The translations under genes were made by a program, and so were the position numbers. Shown piece after piece: positions 15,384 to 22,537 of a DNA stretch of 31,126 nucleotides (its first letter is position 1; every line of letters starts with the position of its first letter). Under the pieces are notes generated by a model that had not been told where the DNA came from, did no database searches, and was given only the letters and a program-made list of their open reading frames with translations. The stretch is from the NCBI GenBank assembly GCA_023413135.1, contig JAEZQK010000075.1, positions 1 through 31,126 on the forward strand. The letters run 5' to 3'. The stretch is from Bacillota bacterium (GTDB lineage Bacteria > Bacillota > Clostridia > Christensenellales > Aristaeellaceae).

Positions 15384-16966
15384 ACGGCAAGGTAAAAGGG
15401 TTTTTGCACGCGGGGGACAAAGTGTTTTTAAACGGTGATAACGAGCCCATCCTCCTTCGCGGCGTGGGATTGGGCAACTGGCTTTTGCCGGAAGGGTATA
15501 TGTGGCATTTCCCCGGCCGCCGGGCAGACAGGCCCCACCGCATTAAAAAGCTGGTAGCGGAATTGTGCGGGGAAGCATATGCCGGGAAGTTTTTTGAGGC
15601 GTTCGAAGAAGGCTACATCACCGAAAAAGACATCGCACAGATCGCCAAAGAAGGCTACAACTCCATCCGAATCCCCTTCACCTGGCGGGTGCTGATGGAG
15701 GAGGGTCCGTCCATCAACTTCAAGGAATCCGGCTTTGCACTTCTTGACCGCTGCCTTGACCTATGCGAAAAGTATGGCCTGTACGCTTTTTTAGATCTGC
15801 ACGGTGCGCCGGGCGGGCAGACGGGTTCGAACATCGACGACTGCGTGGACGATGTTCCCCGGCTGTTTATAGATAATGACAGTTGGGATAAAGCGCTTAA
15901 ACTGTGGGAGGCGCTGGCATTACGCTACCGCAACAGGTGGATCGTGGGGGGATATGATCTTCTCAATGAGCCGCTGCACACGGTAAGCCGGGACGGCCTC
16001 ATGCCCAACGTGGACTTCCTGATCCCGGCCCTGCGCCGCTTTTATGAGGAATGCATTCAAACCATAAGGCATGTGGATGACAATCACCTGCTATCCCTGG
16101 AGGGACCTCATTGGTCCACGGACATCAGCATCTTCGATCAGGATTACGATCCCAATATGTGCGTCCACTTCCACCGCTATTGGAACGCGCCCGGCCCGGC
16201 GATATTGGAAAGCTATATCGCCCTGCGGGAGAAAAACCACCTGCCCCTGTGGCTGGGAGAGACGGGCGAAAACAACCTGGCCTGGTTTACCTCCATGTTT
16301 CCCCTGCTGGAGGAGTACGATATCTCCTGGAATTTCTGGCCCTGGAAGAAGATGGACTGCCTGAATTCTCCCTGCTCCATTGTCAGGCCCACAGGCTGGG
16401 AGCTGGTGCTGTCATACCTTATGGGTGGGCCGCACCCGGGCTTTGAAAAAGCCCAGGCCATATTCAACGAATATCTTCAGAACATGCGCTTTGAAAATGT
16501 TAACTATCTCCCCCTGGTGGTTTCCGCCATGATGCGAAGGGCGGATGTCACCGTACCCGCAATCCAGCACGATATTTTGAATAGCCATTGCGGGCGGTTT
16601 ATGTACAAGCCGGGGGCGCTTCCTGAAAAGAACACCTCTCCCGGCAATCCCCAGGAATCAAGGGCCGACCACCCCTGGGTCCTATACGGGCTGCAACTGG
16701 GCAGGGGGGACCAAGCCGCCTATACCATCCATCTTCAGGATGTGCCTACCCATGTTTTGCTCAGGCTTTTACCGCTGGCGGAAAAAACACTCATTCAGGC
16801 AGGTGCCCTGAATGCCCAGGAGAAGCATCTGCTTATCAGGAGTACGGATTTTCAAACGCTTCCGGTGCTTACTCTGCCGCAAGGCAAGGAAGAAACCTGC
16901 CGCGTGACGGTCGCCTGCCTTTATGGCAGCGTGTTGCTGGATGAAGTGATCTTTCAAGGAGAATGA
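15380..16966 (+). CDS. GH5-type glycoside hydrolase, intracellular
   Basis: This is a GH5 (cellulase-superfamily) enzyme without signal peptide. Residues numbered from 15380 show ILLRGVGLGNWLLPEGYMW near the start, the acid/base glutamate E197 in GGYDLLNEPLH, the nucleophile E294 in LWLGETGENN, and a C-terminal region of about 150 residues beyond the barrel. It should hydrolyse an imported beta-linked oligosaccharide; the substrate is not assigned. The start is odd. GGAGGGG is placed for an ATG at 15380, but the codon is ATA, overlapping the regulator stop as ATAA. TTG at 15404 is the alternative (520 residues), and GTG at 15338 lacks a good ribosome site. Confidence 0.8.
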   Translation: MNGKVKGFLHAGDKVFLNGDNEPILLRGVGLGNWLLPEGYMWHFPGRRADRPHRIKKLVAELCGEAYAGKFFEAFEEGYITEKDIAQIAKEGYNSIRIPFTWRVLMEEGPSINFKESGFALLDRCLDLCEKYGLYAFLDLHGAPGGQTGSNIDDCVDDVPRLFIDNDSWDKALKLWEALALRYRNRWIVGGYDLLNEPLHTVSRDGLMPNVDFLIPALRRFYEECIQTIRHVDDNHLLSLEGPHWSTDISIFDQDYDPNMCVHFHRYWNAPGPAILESYIALREKNHLPLWLGETGENNLAWFTSMFPLLEEYDISWNFWPWKKMDCLNSPCSIVRPTGWELVLSYLMGGPHPGFEKAQAIFNEYLQNMRFENVNYLPLVVSAMMRRADVTVPAIQHDILNSHCGRFMYKPGALPEKNTSPGNPQESRADHPWVLYGLQLGRGDQAAYTIHLQDVPTHVLLRLLPLAEKTLIQAGALNAQEKHLLIRSTDFQTLPVLTLPQGKEETCRVTVACLYGSVLLDEVIFQGE

Positions 16967-17036
16967 TAGAGGGGAAATGATGAAGGAACTGCTGAATAAA
17001 TCAGCGCTTCCTTAACGCAAGGAGAGAAAAGGAACC
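16967..17036 (+). promoter_or_regulatory. Short intergenic hairpin between GH5 and CPBP genes
   Basis: A hairpin at 16983-17013 has arms AAGGAA and GCTGA pairing with TCAGC and TTCCTT around a two-base internal loop. There is no U-run. A 12-codon frame with its own GAGGGG site (MMKELLNKSALP) lies on it and may be chance. It may be a weak terminator of the sugar operon. Confidence 0.35.
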
Positions 17037-17723
17037 GTGTCTCCCCCTGTTCATTCATCCCAGAAAAAAGGCGTGGCAGGTATTGCCTTCCTCTATGTCT
17101 TTGCGCTCTGTGCGGCCTGGAGCGGAGCATGGCTGCTTTCCCTGTGGCTAACGGAGCGGTATGGCTGGCTCGGCCAGCCTTTTCAAAGGTTTGCCTATTG
17201 GCTTGTGATGCGGATATTACTGTGGATCCTTCCCTCCCTTGCCCTTATACGCTATTCCGGGCGAAGCGTTCGGGAAGTGCTGGGCTTTGACCGCTTACGG
17301 GCCATCCTCCTGTGGGGCGGGATCGCAGGCCTCGTCTGGGGCGGCAAGACTCCGCTTTTAAGGTGGCTTACCCAACAGCCGCTGCATCCCATCGTATGGG
17401 ACTGGTCCTTTGTTACGGCGGTTATCTATGTACCCCTGGTAGAGGAAATCACATTCCGCGGCGCGGTCATGGGCGCGCTGGAAACGCGCATGAAGTTTCC
17501 TCTGACCAACCTGATCACCGGGATGCTATTCCTGCTGATTCACTTCCCCGGCTGGTATTTTGAGGGCTTTCTTGCGGCGGGCTTTACGGCTTTCGCCGGT
17601 GCCGCGCTGGGCATCCTTTTGCTGGGTTGGATTCTTGGTTTTGTGGCCCACAGAAGCAAGTCGGTGGCGGCCGCCACGCTTGCGCATATGCTGAATAACT
17701 TCTTTCAGCGGTTTGTGAACTGA
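17037..17723 (+). CDS. CPBP family intramembrane metalloprotease
   Basis: This 228-residue polytopic protein has the CPBP (CAAX protease and bacteriocin-processing) motifs: E136-E137-x3-R141 in PLVEEITFRGAVMG, H169 in LLIHFPGW, and H217-x3-N221 in HMLNNFFQ. About six to seven membrane helices are predicted by eye. Members cleave within the membrane; bacterial ones often process peptides or confer bacteriocin self-immunity, but no partner is evident here. The GTG start has AAGGAGA about ten bases upstream. Its last 19 bases overlap the end of the convergent TetR gene. Confidence 0.8.
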   Translation: MSPPVHSSQKKGVAGIAFLYVFALCAAWSGAWLLSLWLTERYGWLGQPFQRFAYWLVMRILLWILPSLALIRYSGRSVREVLGFDRLRAILLWGGIAGLVWGGKTPLLRWLTQQPLHPIVWDWSFVTAVIYVPLVEEITFRGAVMGALETRMKFPLTNLITGMLFLLIHFPGWYFEGFLAAGFTAFAGAALGILLLGWILGFVAHRSKSVAAATLAHMLNNFFQRFVN

Positions 17724-18304
17724 GGCATTCGAAACACCCGCTCCACATAATCGGCGACCCATTGTTTGCGCGTGTTTTCATCCCGCAAGTCTACGTTCAG
17801 TTCCTGCCGGATGACGTCCGTGCGCAAAAAAGCGCCCTGAAAATCGAGTATGATCATAGTGGTCACCATCCCGGGATCATCCGGGATGTTTCTTTCCTTT
17901 AGGGCTGCCACCACCAGCGTCTGATATGCGCGGATGGTCTCGGCGGTGTTGTCATTGTCATGGGGCTTTTGATGGTCGGTAAGGATGGATATCTTGGAAA
18001 TATTCTCATTGCCGTACAGGAAACCAAACGTACGCGTCAGCATGAGCCGCAATTTTTCCACTGCGGAGGAAGCCTCCACGGTGGCGACAACCTCCCTGAA
18101 TCTTGAGATCACATCGCCGATCATCACCTGCACACACTTGGCGATCAGGTTTTCCTTCGTCTGGAAATGGTAGTTTACCTGACTGATGCTGATCCCGGCC
18201 TCGCGGCAGATATCCCGCACGGTGATATCCATCAGGCGGCTGTCCTGGCCCTCTATGAGCCTTATGGTATCCTGTATGATCTTTTGCTTGATATCCTGCT
18301 TCAT
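17705..18304 (-). CDS. TetR family regulator
   Basis: This 199-residue protein has a TetR-type N-terminal helix-turn-helix: residues about 6-52, IIQDTIRLIEG then TVRDICREAGISISQVNYHF, followed by KENLIAKCVQ. The ligand-binding domain has no recognisable specificity. It is the second gene of a two-gene minus-strand operon, 16 bases behind a small membrane-protein gene, and its gene end overlaps the convergent CPBP gene by 19 bases. A palindrome at the start of the operon is a likely autoregulatory operator. By analogy with known systems it may regulate export or envelope response to a small compound, which is inference. Confidence 0.85.
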   Translation of the reverse strand: MKQDIKQKIIQDTIRLIEGQDSRLMDITVRDICREAGISISQVNYHFQTKENLIAKCVQVMIGDVISRFREVVATVEASSAVEKLRLMLTRTFGFLYGNENISKISILTDHQKPHDNDNTAETIRAYQTLVVAALKERNIPDDPGMVTTMIILDFQGAFLRTDVIRQELNVDLRDENTRKQWVADYVERVFRMPQFTNR

Positions 18305-18320
18305 GACCTGCCCGCCCCCG

Positions 18321-18707
18321 TCAGCGGATCAGGGGGTAGAGCCGCCCGATGATCGTCTTTGCGGCAATGCAGATTGTGATCACCCACAACGCGGCCGTGG
18401 GATCGGTGACCACAGGCAGCTTCCACTGGAAGATTTGCGCCAGAAAGACCAGCAGCGCCACCGCACCGATCAGATACCCCAATATCGTCAGCGGATGTGC
18501 CGGGGCGGCGGTGATGAACCTTCCCACGCTGATGGTGCAAAAGGCCATGCCGATGGCTCCCAGCGTGATGGCGGCCGACCTTGGCCCCTCGATGAACCAG
18601 ATTTTCTTACCACTAAGCCCCGTATACACAATGAATCCTGTAACAATAAGCGTCAAAATGCCGATCCAAATTCCCTGCATAAACACACCCTTCTCTGCTT
18701 TCTCCAT
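18321..18707 (-). CDS. Small four-TM membrane protein of unknown function
   Basis: This 128-residue protein has four hydrophobic stretches (about 10-30, 41-63, 70-92 and 103-122) with short loops. I recognise no named family. The ATG at 18707 has AAAGGA nine bases upstream; an internal ATG at 18680 is an alternative. It is the first gene behind a consensus promoter whose start region is covered by a 23-bp palindrome, and it is followed 16 bases later by the TetR gene. The arrangement suggests that the TetR protein controls this membrane protein. It might move or sense the inducer, but sequence alone does not show it. Confidence 0.65.
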   Translation of the reverse strand: MEKAEKGVFMQGIWIGILTLIVTGFIVYTGLSGKKIWFIEGPRSAAITLGAIGMAFCTISVGRFITAAPAHPLTILGYLIGAVALLVFLAQIFQWKLPVVTDPTAALWVITICIAAKTIIGRLYPLIR

Positions 18708-18729
18708 ACTAAAGCTTCCTTTCGAATTA

Positions 18730-18752
18730 GAACAATGTTTGAAATATTGTTC
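18730..18752. promoter_or_regulatory. Candidate TetR operator palindrome
   Basis: GAACAAT and ATTGTTC flank a nine-base centre that is itself largely symmetric (GTTTGAAAT), giving a 23-bp near-perfect dyad. It lies just downstream of the -10 hexamer, over the expected transcription start of the TetR operon, as expected for autorepression. Confidence 0.7.
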
Positions 18753-18758
18753 GAAAGC

Positions 18759-18787
18759 AGTATAGAGCCTTGTACCAAAATTGTCAA
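18759..18787 (-). promoter_or_regulatory. Consensus promoter of membrane-protein/TetR operon
   Basis: On the minus strand TTGACA, exactly 17 bases and TATACT stand about 52 bases before the membrane-protein start. The high promoter quality fits a repressible gene. Confidence 0.75.
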
Positions 18788-18815
18788 TGAGTGCATCAAA
18801 CTAAATTCGCAACAA

Positions 18816-18940
18816 GCGGGCGATTGATAATCGCCCCTACGGCTGTAAGGAGTATATTGGCTTTTCTTCCGGTTCGCATATGCCCCGGCAGAGAAATCAA
18901 TAAACAAACTGCGTCGTAGGGGCGATTATCAATCGCCCGC
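18816..18940. repeat. 125-bp inverted-repeat element (MITE-like), copy 2
   Basis: The sister of the element at 5515-5638, in the same orientation; its 26-base terminal inverted repeats are perfect here. The interior is diverged between copies while the ends are conserved, as expected for a mobile miniature element or a selected structure. It lies upstream of the TetR operon promoter. Confidence 0.85.
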
Positions 18941-18988
18941 CTGTACCGGCATCCGTTCGTCCCTCCTGCCACCTCCCTCTCCGTAATC

Positions 18989-19077
18989 TGTCATCCTGAG
19001 GGCCCTGCCCGAAGGATCTTTTACTGCAAACAATATCCTAAAGGCAAGATCCTTCGGGCAGGGCTCTCAGGATGACA
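18989..19077. repeat. 89-bp hairpin repeat with 32-base arms
   Basis: Arms of 32 bases (beginning TGTCATCCTGAG and containing GCCCGAAGGATCTT) pair with one mismatch around a 25-base loop. This type of repeat is widespread in intergenic regions of diverse bacteria. It could act as a bidirectional transcript end. The surrounding 18941-19311 region holds no gene. Confidence 0.85.
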
Positions 19078-19192
19078 CGGGCGGTGCCTGGCTTATGACA
19101 TGCTTAGCTAAATGAAACGCTGAATTTCCTCACTTCTGAAGCAGGCGATCCACAAGAACGAATTGATAAAGTCGCCACACCTTGGGTCTTCG

Positions 19193-19246
19193 AATGGCTT
19201 TGCCATTTGAAAACGAAACACCGGTCAAGCATATCGCAGACCGGTG
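19193..19246. repeat. Two small hairpins in the intergenic region
   Basis: AATGGC-TTT-GCCATT (19193-19207) and CACCGGTC/GACCGGTG (19219-19246) form perfect short stems. They resemble the hairpin style seen at 29115-29287. Function unknown. Confidence 0.55.
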
Positions 19247-19274
19247 CATGGGGATAAAGACGAAAAGTGCAGAA

Positions 19275-19310
19275 TCGAAAAGGTGACGCTAACAGCGTCA
19301 CTTTTTCGAA
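19275..19310 (-). terminator. Terminator of the aldo/keto reductase operon
   Basis: Right after the minus-strand stop, the arms GAAAAAGTGACGCT and AGCGTCACCTTTTC form a long stem with a short loop. The transcript would end in a T-containing tract. It is nearly symmetric. Confidence 0.6.
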
Positions 19311-19311
19311 G

Positions 19312-20304
19312 TTACCACGCATACGCCTCCGGCGCTTCACCGCCGGGGCCGGGGAAAATTTCATCCAGCTTCTTCAGCACATCTTTGGACAGCTTGATTT
19401 CCACCGCCCGGAGCGCATCATGAAGCTGCTCTATCGTTCTTGGCCCGATGATGGGGGCCGTGACGGCGGGGTTATGCAAAAGCCATGCCAGGGCCACGTT
19501 GGATTCGCTTTCGCCGATTTCATTACAAAGCTTGGCGTAAGCCGTAAGCTGTGCGCGCTGGCTTTCGGTCAGTTCCGAAGCCGCCTGCGCGGCCCGCTTG
19601 CTACCCGCTTCAGGCGCCAGCGCATGCCCGCCCAGCAGCCCGCCACCCAGCGGGCTCCAGGGAATCACGCCCAGGCCCATCTCCCGCGCGGCAGGCAGCA
19701 CCTCCAGTTCAGGCAGCCTGCACATCAAATGATACTTGTGCTGTTCGCACACGAGCCCCAGGAAGTTACGCTTCTCGGCCGCGGCTTGGGCATAGGCCAG
19801 ATGGCGCGCACCAAAGTTGCTGGAACCGATGTAATAGGCCTTGCCCTGATCTGCCAGCGATTCAAACACGCCCCACAGTTCATCCCAACCGGCGTGGCGC
19901 TCCACATGGTGCATCTGATACAGTTCGATATGGTCGGTTTGCAGGCGTTTTAGTGAGCCTTCAATATGCCTGCGGATCTTGTAGGCGGACAGTCCCCGCT
20001 CATTGTTGGGGCCGTCCGTTTCGTCGTCCATATCGCCGTATACCTTGGTGGCCAGAACCACCTTTTCGCGCCGTCCGCCGCCCAATTGAAACCAGCGGCC
20101 TATGATCTCCTCCGTCCAGCCCGCGTGGCCGCCATTTGGCCGCCCATACACGTTGGCGGTATCAAAAAAGGTGATTCCGTCATCCAGCGCCTTGTCCATG
20201 ATGGCAAAGGCTTCTTTTTCACTGGTGCGGGGTCCAAAGTTCATGGTGCCCAGGCACAGGCGGCTGACCTTCAGCCCCGTCCTGCCAAGATAAGTATATT
20301 TCAT
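19312..20304 (-). CDS. Aldo/keto reductase
   Basis: This 330-residue (alpha/beta)8 NAD(P)H-dependent oxidoreductase has the AKR tetrad: aspartate and tyrosine in FFDTANVYG, lysine in VVLATKVYG and histidine in YQMHHVE. The cofactor region follows with VIPWSPLGGGLLGG and PIIGPRTIEQL. The start is set at MKYTYLGRTGLKVS, where GGAGGG lies eight bases upstream; a longer frame reaching 20421 would overlap the neighbouring reductase. It follows the other reductase gene by 37 bases on the same strand. The natural carbonyl substrate is unknown; general aldehyde or sugar reduction is likely. Confidence 0.85.
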   Translation of the reverse strand: MKYTYLGRTGLKVSRLCLGTMNFGPRTSEKEAFAIMDKALDDGITFFDTANVYGRPNGGHAGWTEEIIGRWFQLGGGRREKVVLATKVYGDMDDETDGPNNERGLSAYKIRRHIEGSLKRLQTDHIELYQMHHVERHAGWDELWGVFESLADQGKAYYIGSSNFGARHLAYAQAAAEKRNFLGLVCEQHKYHLMCRLPELEVLPAAREMGLGVIPWSPLGGGLLGGHALAPEAGSKRAAQAASELTESQRAQLTAYAKLCNEIGESESNVALAWLLHNPAVTAPIIGPRTIEQLHDALRAVEIKLSKDVLKKLDEIFPGPGGEAPEAYAW

Positions 20305-20341
20305 ACGTACGCCCTCCTTTGCAAGGAGGCCAAAAAGCCGC

Positions 20342-21262
20342 TTACGGCAGATTATTTCCGGCAGCCAGGTAGATTTCGTACCATTCCTCCCGGGTGAGCC
20401 TGATATCGGCGGCCTTGGCACAATCCTTCAAGCGTTCCTCGTTCATGGTGCCTGTCACGGGCTGCATATTGGCCGGATGGCGCAGCAGCCACGCAATGGC
20501 GATGGTTGTGTTGGTCACATTGTACTTGGCGGCGATTTCATTGATCTTTGCGTTGAGCTTGGGGAATGCATCGTTGTCAAGGAACACGCCCTGGAAGAAA
20601 CCGAACTGGAAGGGCGACCAGGGCTGGATGGTGATGTCTTGGAGACGGCAAAAGTCCAGCACGCTGCCGTCGCGGTTCACGGCGGTATCATCCAGCATGT
20701 TCACATGCAGGCCCTGGGAGATCATGGTGGCGTTGGTGATGCTCAATTGCAGCTGGTTGGCCACGATGGGCTGCTTGACGAATTTCTTGAGCAATTGCAT
20801 CTGCATGGGGTTCTGGTTGGAAACGCCGAAATGGCGCACCTTGCCGCTTGATTGCAGCTTGTCGAAGGCCTCGGCCACATCCTGGGGTTCCACCAGCGCA
20901 TCGGGGCGGTGCAGAAGCAGCACATCCAGGTGATCGGTTTTCAGGCGCTTTAAGCTGCCGTCCACCGACTTCAAAATGTGCTCCTTGGAAAAGTCAAAGG
21001 CAACGCCCTTCCTGATGCCGCACTTGGATTGCAGCAGAATCTTTTCGCGAACTGTGCTGTTCATGTGGATGGCATCGGCAAAAATCTCTTCGCATACGCC
21101 ATCGCCATAGATATCCGCATGGTCAAAGAAATTGGCCCCGATATCTATGGCCGTCTGAACGAAGCTTTCCGCCTCTTGTTTGCTCAAACGGTTGATGCGC
21201 ATGCAGCCTACCGCAATCGCCGGCACCTTCAGGTTGGAAACGCCCAGTTGTATCGTTCTCAT
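20342..21262 (-). CDS. Aldo/keto reductase, YdhF-like
   Basis: This 306-residue aldo/keto reductase has aspartate and tyrosine in FFDHADIYGDGV, lysine in LLQSKCGIRKG and histidine in LLLHRPDAL. IQPWSPFQFGFFQGVF and MQPVTGTMNEERLKDC complete the cofactor site. The overall pattern is closest to the YdhF type of bacterial AKRs. AGGAGG lies nine bases before the ATG. It heads a two-gene operon with a second, distinct reductase. The promoter upstream has an unusual 19-base spacer, which suggests control by a MerR-family activator, although no MerR gene is in the window. Confidence 0.85.
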   Translation of the reverse strand: MRTIQLGVSNLKVPAIAVGCMRINRLSKQEAESFVQTAIDIGANFFDHADIYGDGVCEEIFADAIHMNSTVREKILLQSKCGIRKGVAFDFSKEHILKSVDGSLKRLKTDHLDVLLLHRPDALVEPQDVAEAFDKLQSSGKVRHFGVSNQNPMQMQLLKKFVKQPIVANQLQLSITNATMISQGLHVNMLDDTAVNRDGSVLDFCRLQDITIQPWSPFQFGFFQGVFLDNDAFPKLNAKINEIAAKYNVTNTTIAIAWLLRHPANMQPVTGTMNEERLKDCAKAADIRLTREEWYEIYLAAGNNLP

Positions 21263-21340
21263 AGGAATCTACCTCCTAAAACGTAAGGCGTAAGCTAAGC
21301 ATATAGCCCCGCAACAAGCCTTATGGATGGGCTTTATATT

Positions 21341-21371
21341 ATCTTAAACCTTCACGTTAACTCTAAGTCAA
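21341..21371 (-). promoter_or_regulatory. Candidate MerR-type promoter of reductase operon
   Basis: On the minus strand TTGACT and TAAGAT are separated by 19 bases instead of 17. The spacer contains GTTAAC flanked by CTT and AAG arms. Overlong spacers with a dyad are typical of MerR-family targets, often oxidoreductase genes. Confidence 0.5.
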
Positions 21372-21438
21372 GAGGAACTTTGGAAGATATGGTAAAATAT
21401 ATAGCATATGAAAATACGTTCAAAGGAAAGGTGATCCC

Positions 21439-22530
21439 ATGATCCGTATCGCCCGCAGGGAGCTCATACACTTTTGCCGTGATATCTTTATAAAGCTTGG
21501 CATTCCAAAGGAGGAAGCGCTGGATTCCGCCGAAATCCTCGTGGCCGCCGATGCAAGGGGCATTGAAAGCCATGGCGTCGCACGCATGGGGCGCTATATA
21601 AGCGGCATCCGCTTAGGTTACATGCGCGGCGGCACCGCACCGGAAGTTTTGCGGGAAACGCCCGTATCCCGGGTGCTGGACGCCCGGGGCGCCACGGGGC
21701 TGCACCTGAGCAAAACTTCCATGGCCGATGTGATTTCAAAGGCGCGCTCACTGGGCGTGGGTTTTTGCTCCATCCGCAATTCGAACCATTTCGGCATCGC
21801 AGGCTACTATGCAGAAATGGCTGCCCGGGAGAATATGATCGGCATCTGCATGACCAACACCGCCGCGTTGGGCGTGCCCACCTTCGCCAGGGACGCGATG
21901 TTCGGCACCAACCCCATTGCCGTGTCTGTGCCCGCTAATGGTGGCCGCCTTTTCACGCTGGATATGGCCACCACCTGCGTCACCCGCGGGAAGGTGGAGG
22001 TTTACGACCGGGAGGAAAAACCCCTGCCCGAAGGCTGGGCGGTGGATGAGAGCGGCCATGTGACGAGGGATGCCTTCGGCTTGCTTAGCGATATGATGCT
22101 TCAAAAGGGCGGCGGACTATTGCCCCTTGGCGGCGAGGGGGAAATGTACGGCGGCCACAAGGGCTACGGGCTGGCCGTGCTGGTGGACATCATGACCGCG
22201 GTTACAAGCGGCGGGCTGTTCGGCATGGCGGTAAAGGACTTCGAGACGACAACCGCCAGGGTTTGCCACTTTTTCGGTGCGATCCGCCTGGATGTTTTCC
22301 GTGATCCCGCCGAATTTAAAAACGACATGGATAGCCTGCTGAATCAATTGCAGTCCGCGCGGCCCGCTGCGGGCTGTGAGCGCGTGTATTACGCTGGGCT
22401 CAAAGAACATGAATCGGAAGCGGAGTGCGAGCGCACCGGCGTACCGCTCAGCGACAAGGTCGCCGCTTCCCTAAAGGCTATTGGGAAGGAATACAATATT
22501 CCGTTCCCCGGCGCCTTTGCAGCCAACTGA
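21439..22530 (+). CDS. Malate/L-lactate dehydrogenase family (Ldh2) oxidoreductase
   Basis: This 363-residue NAD(P)-dependent oxidoreductase belongs to the Ldh2 family, which includes ureidoglycolate, 2,3-diketogulonate and sulfolactate dehydrogenases. Family hallmarks are ADARGIESHGVARM, the catalytic histidine H117 in RNSNHFGIAGYY, GTNPIAVSVPANGG, and GEMYGGHKGYGLAVLVDIM. The fold differs from classical lactate dehydrogenases. AAAGGA precedes the ATG by about nine bases, and an extended -10 (TGGTAAAAT) stands about 40 bases before it. It is divergent from the reductase operon. Substrate not assigned; a 2-hydroxyacid or sugar-acid derivative fits the neighbourhood. Confidence 0.8.
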   Translation: MIRIARRELIHFCRDIFIKLGIPKEEALDSAEILVAADARGIESHGVARMGRYISGIRLGYMRGGTAPEVLRETPVSRVLDARGATGLHLSKTSMADVISKARSLGVGFCSIRNSNHFGIAGYYAEMAARENMIGICMTNTAALGVPTFARDAMFGTNPIAVSVPANGGRLFTLDMATTCVTRGKVEVYDREEKPLPEGWAVDESGHVTRDAFGLLSDMMLQKGGGLLPLGGEGEMYGGHKGYGLAVLVDIMTAVTSGGLFGMAVKDFETTTARVCHFFGAIRLDVFRDPAEFKNDMDSLLNQLQSARPAAGCERVYYAGLKEHESEAECERTGVPLSDKVAASLKAIGKEYNIPFPGAFAAN

Positions 22531-22537
22531 TAGTATT

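Noticed and set aside
20305..20421. N-terminal extension of the first aldo/keto reductase
   Set aside because: It would overlap the neighbouring reductase gene; the ATG at 20304 with a strong ribosome site matches the family start.
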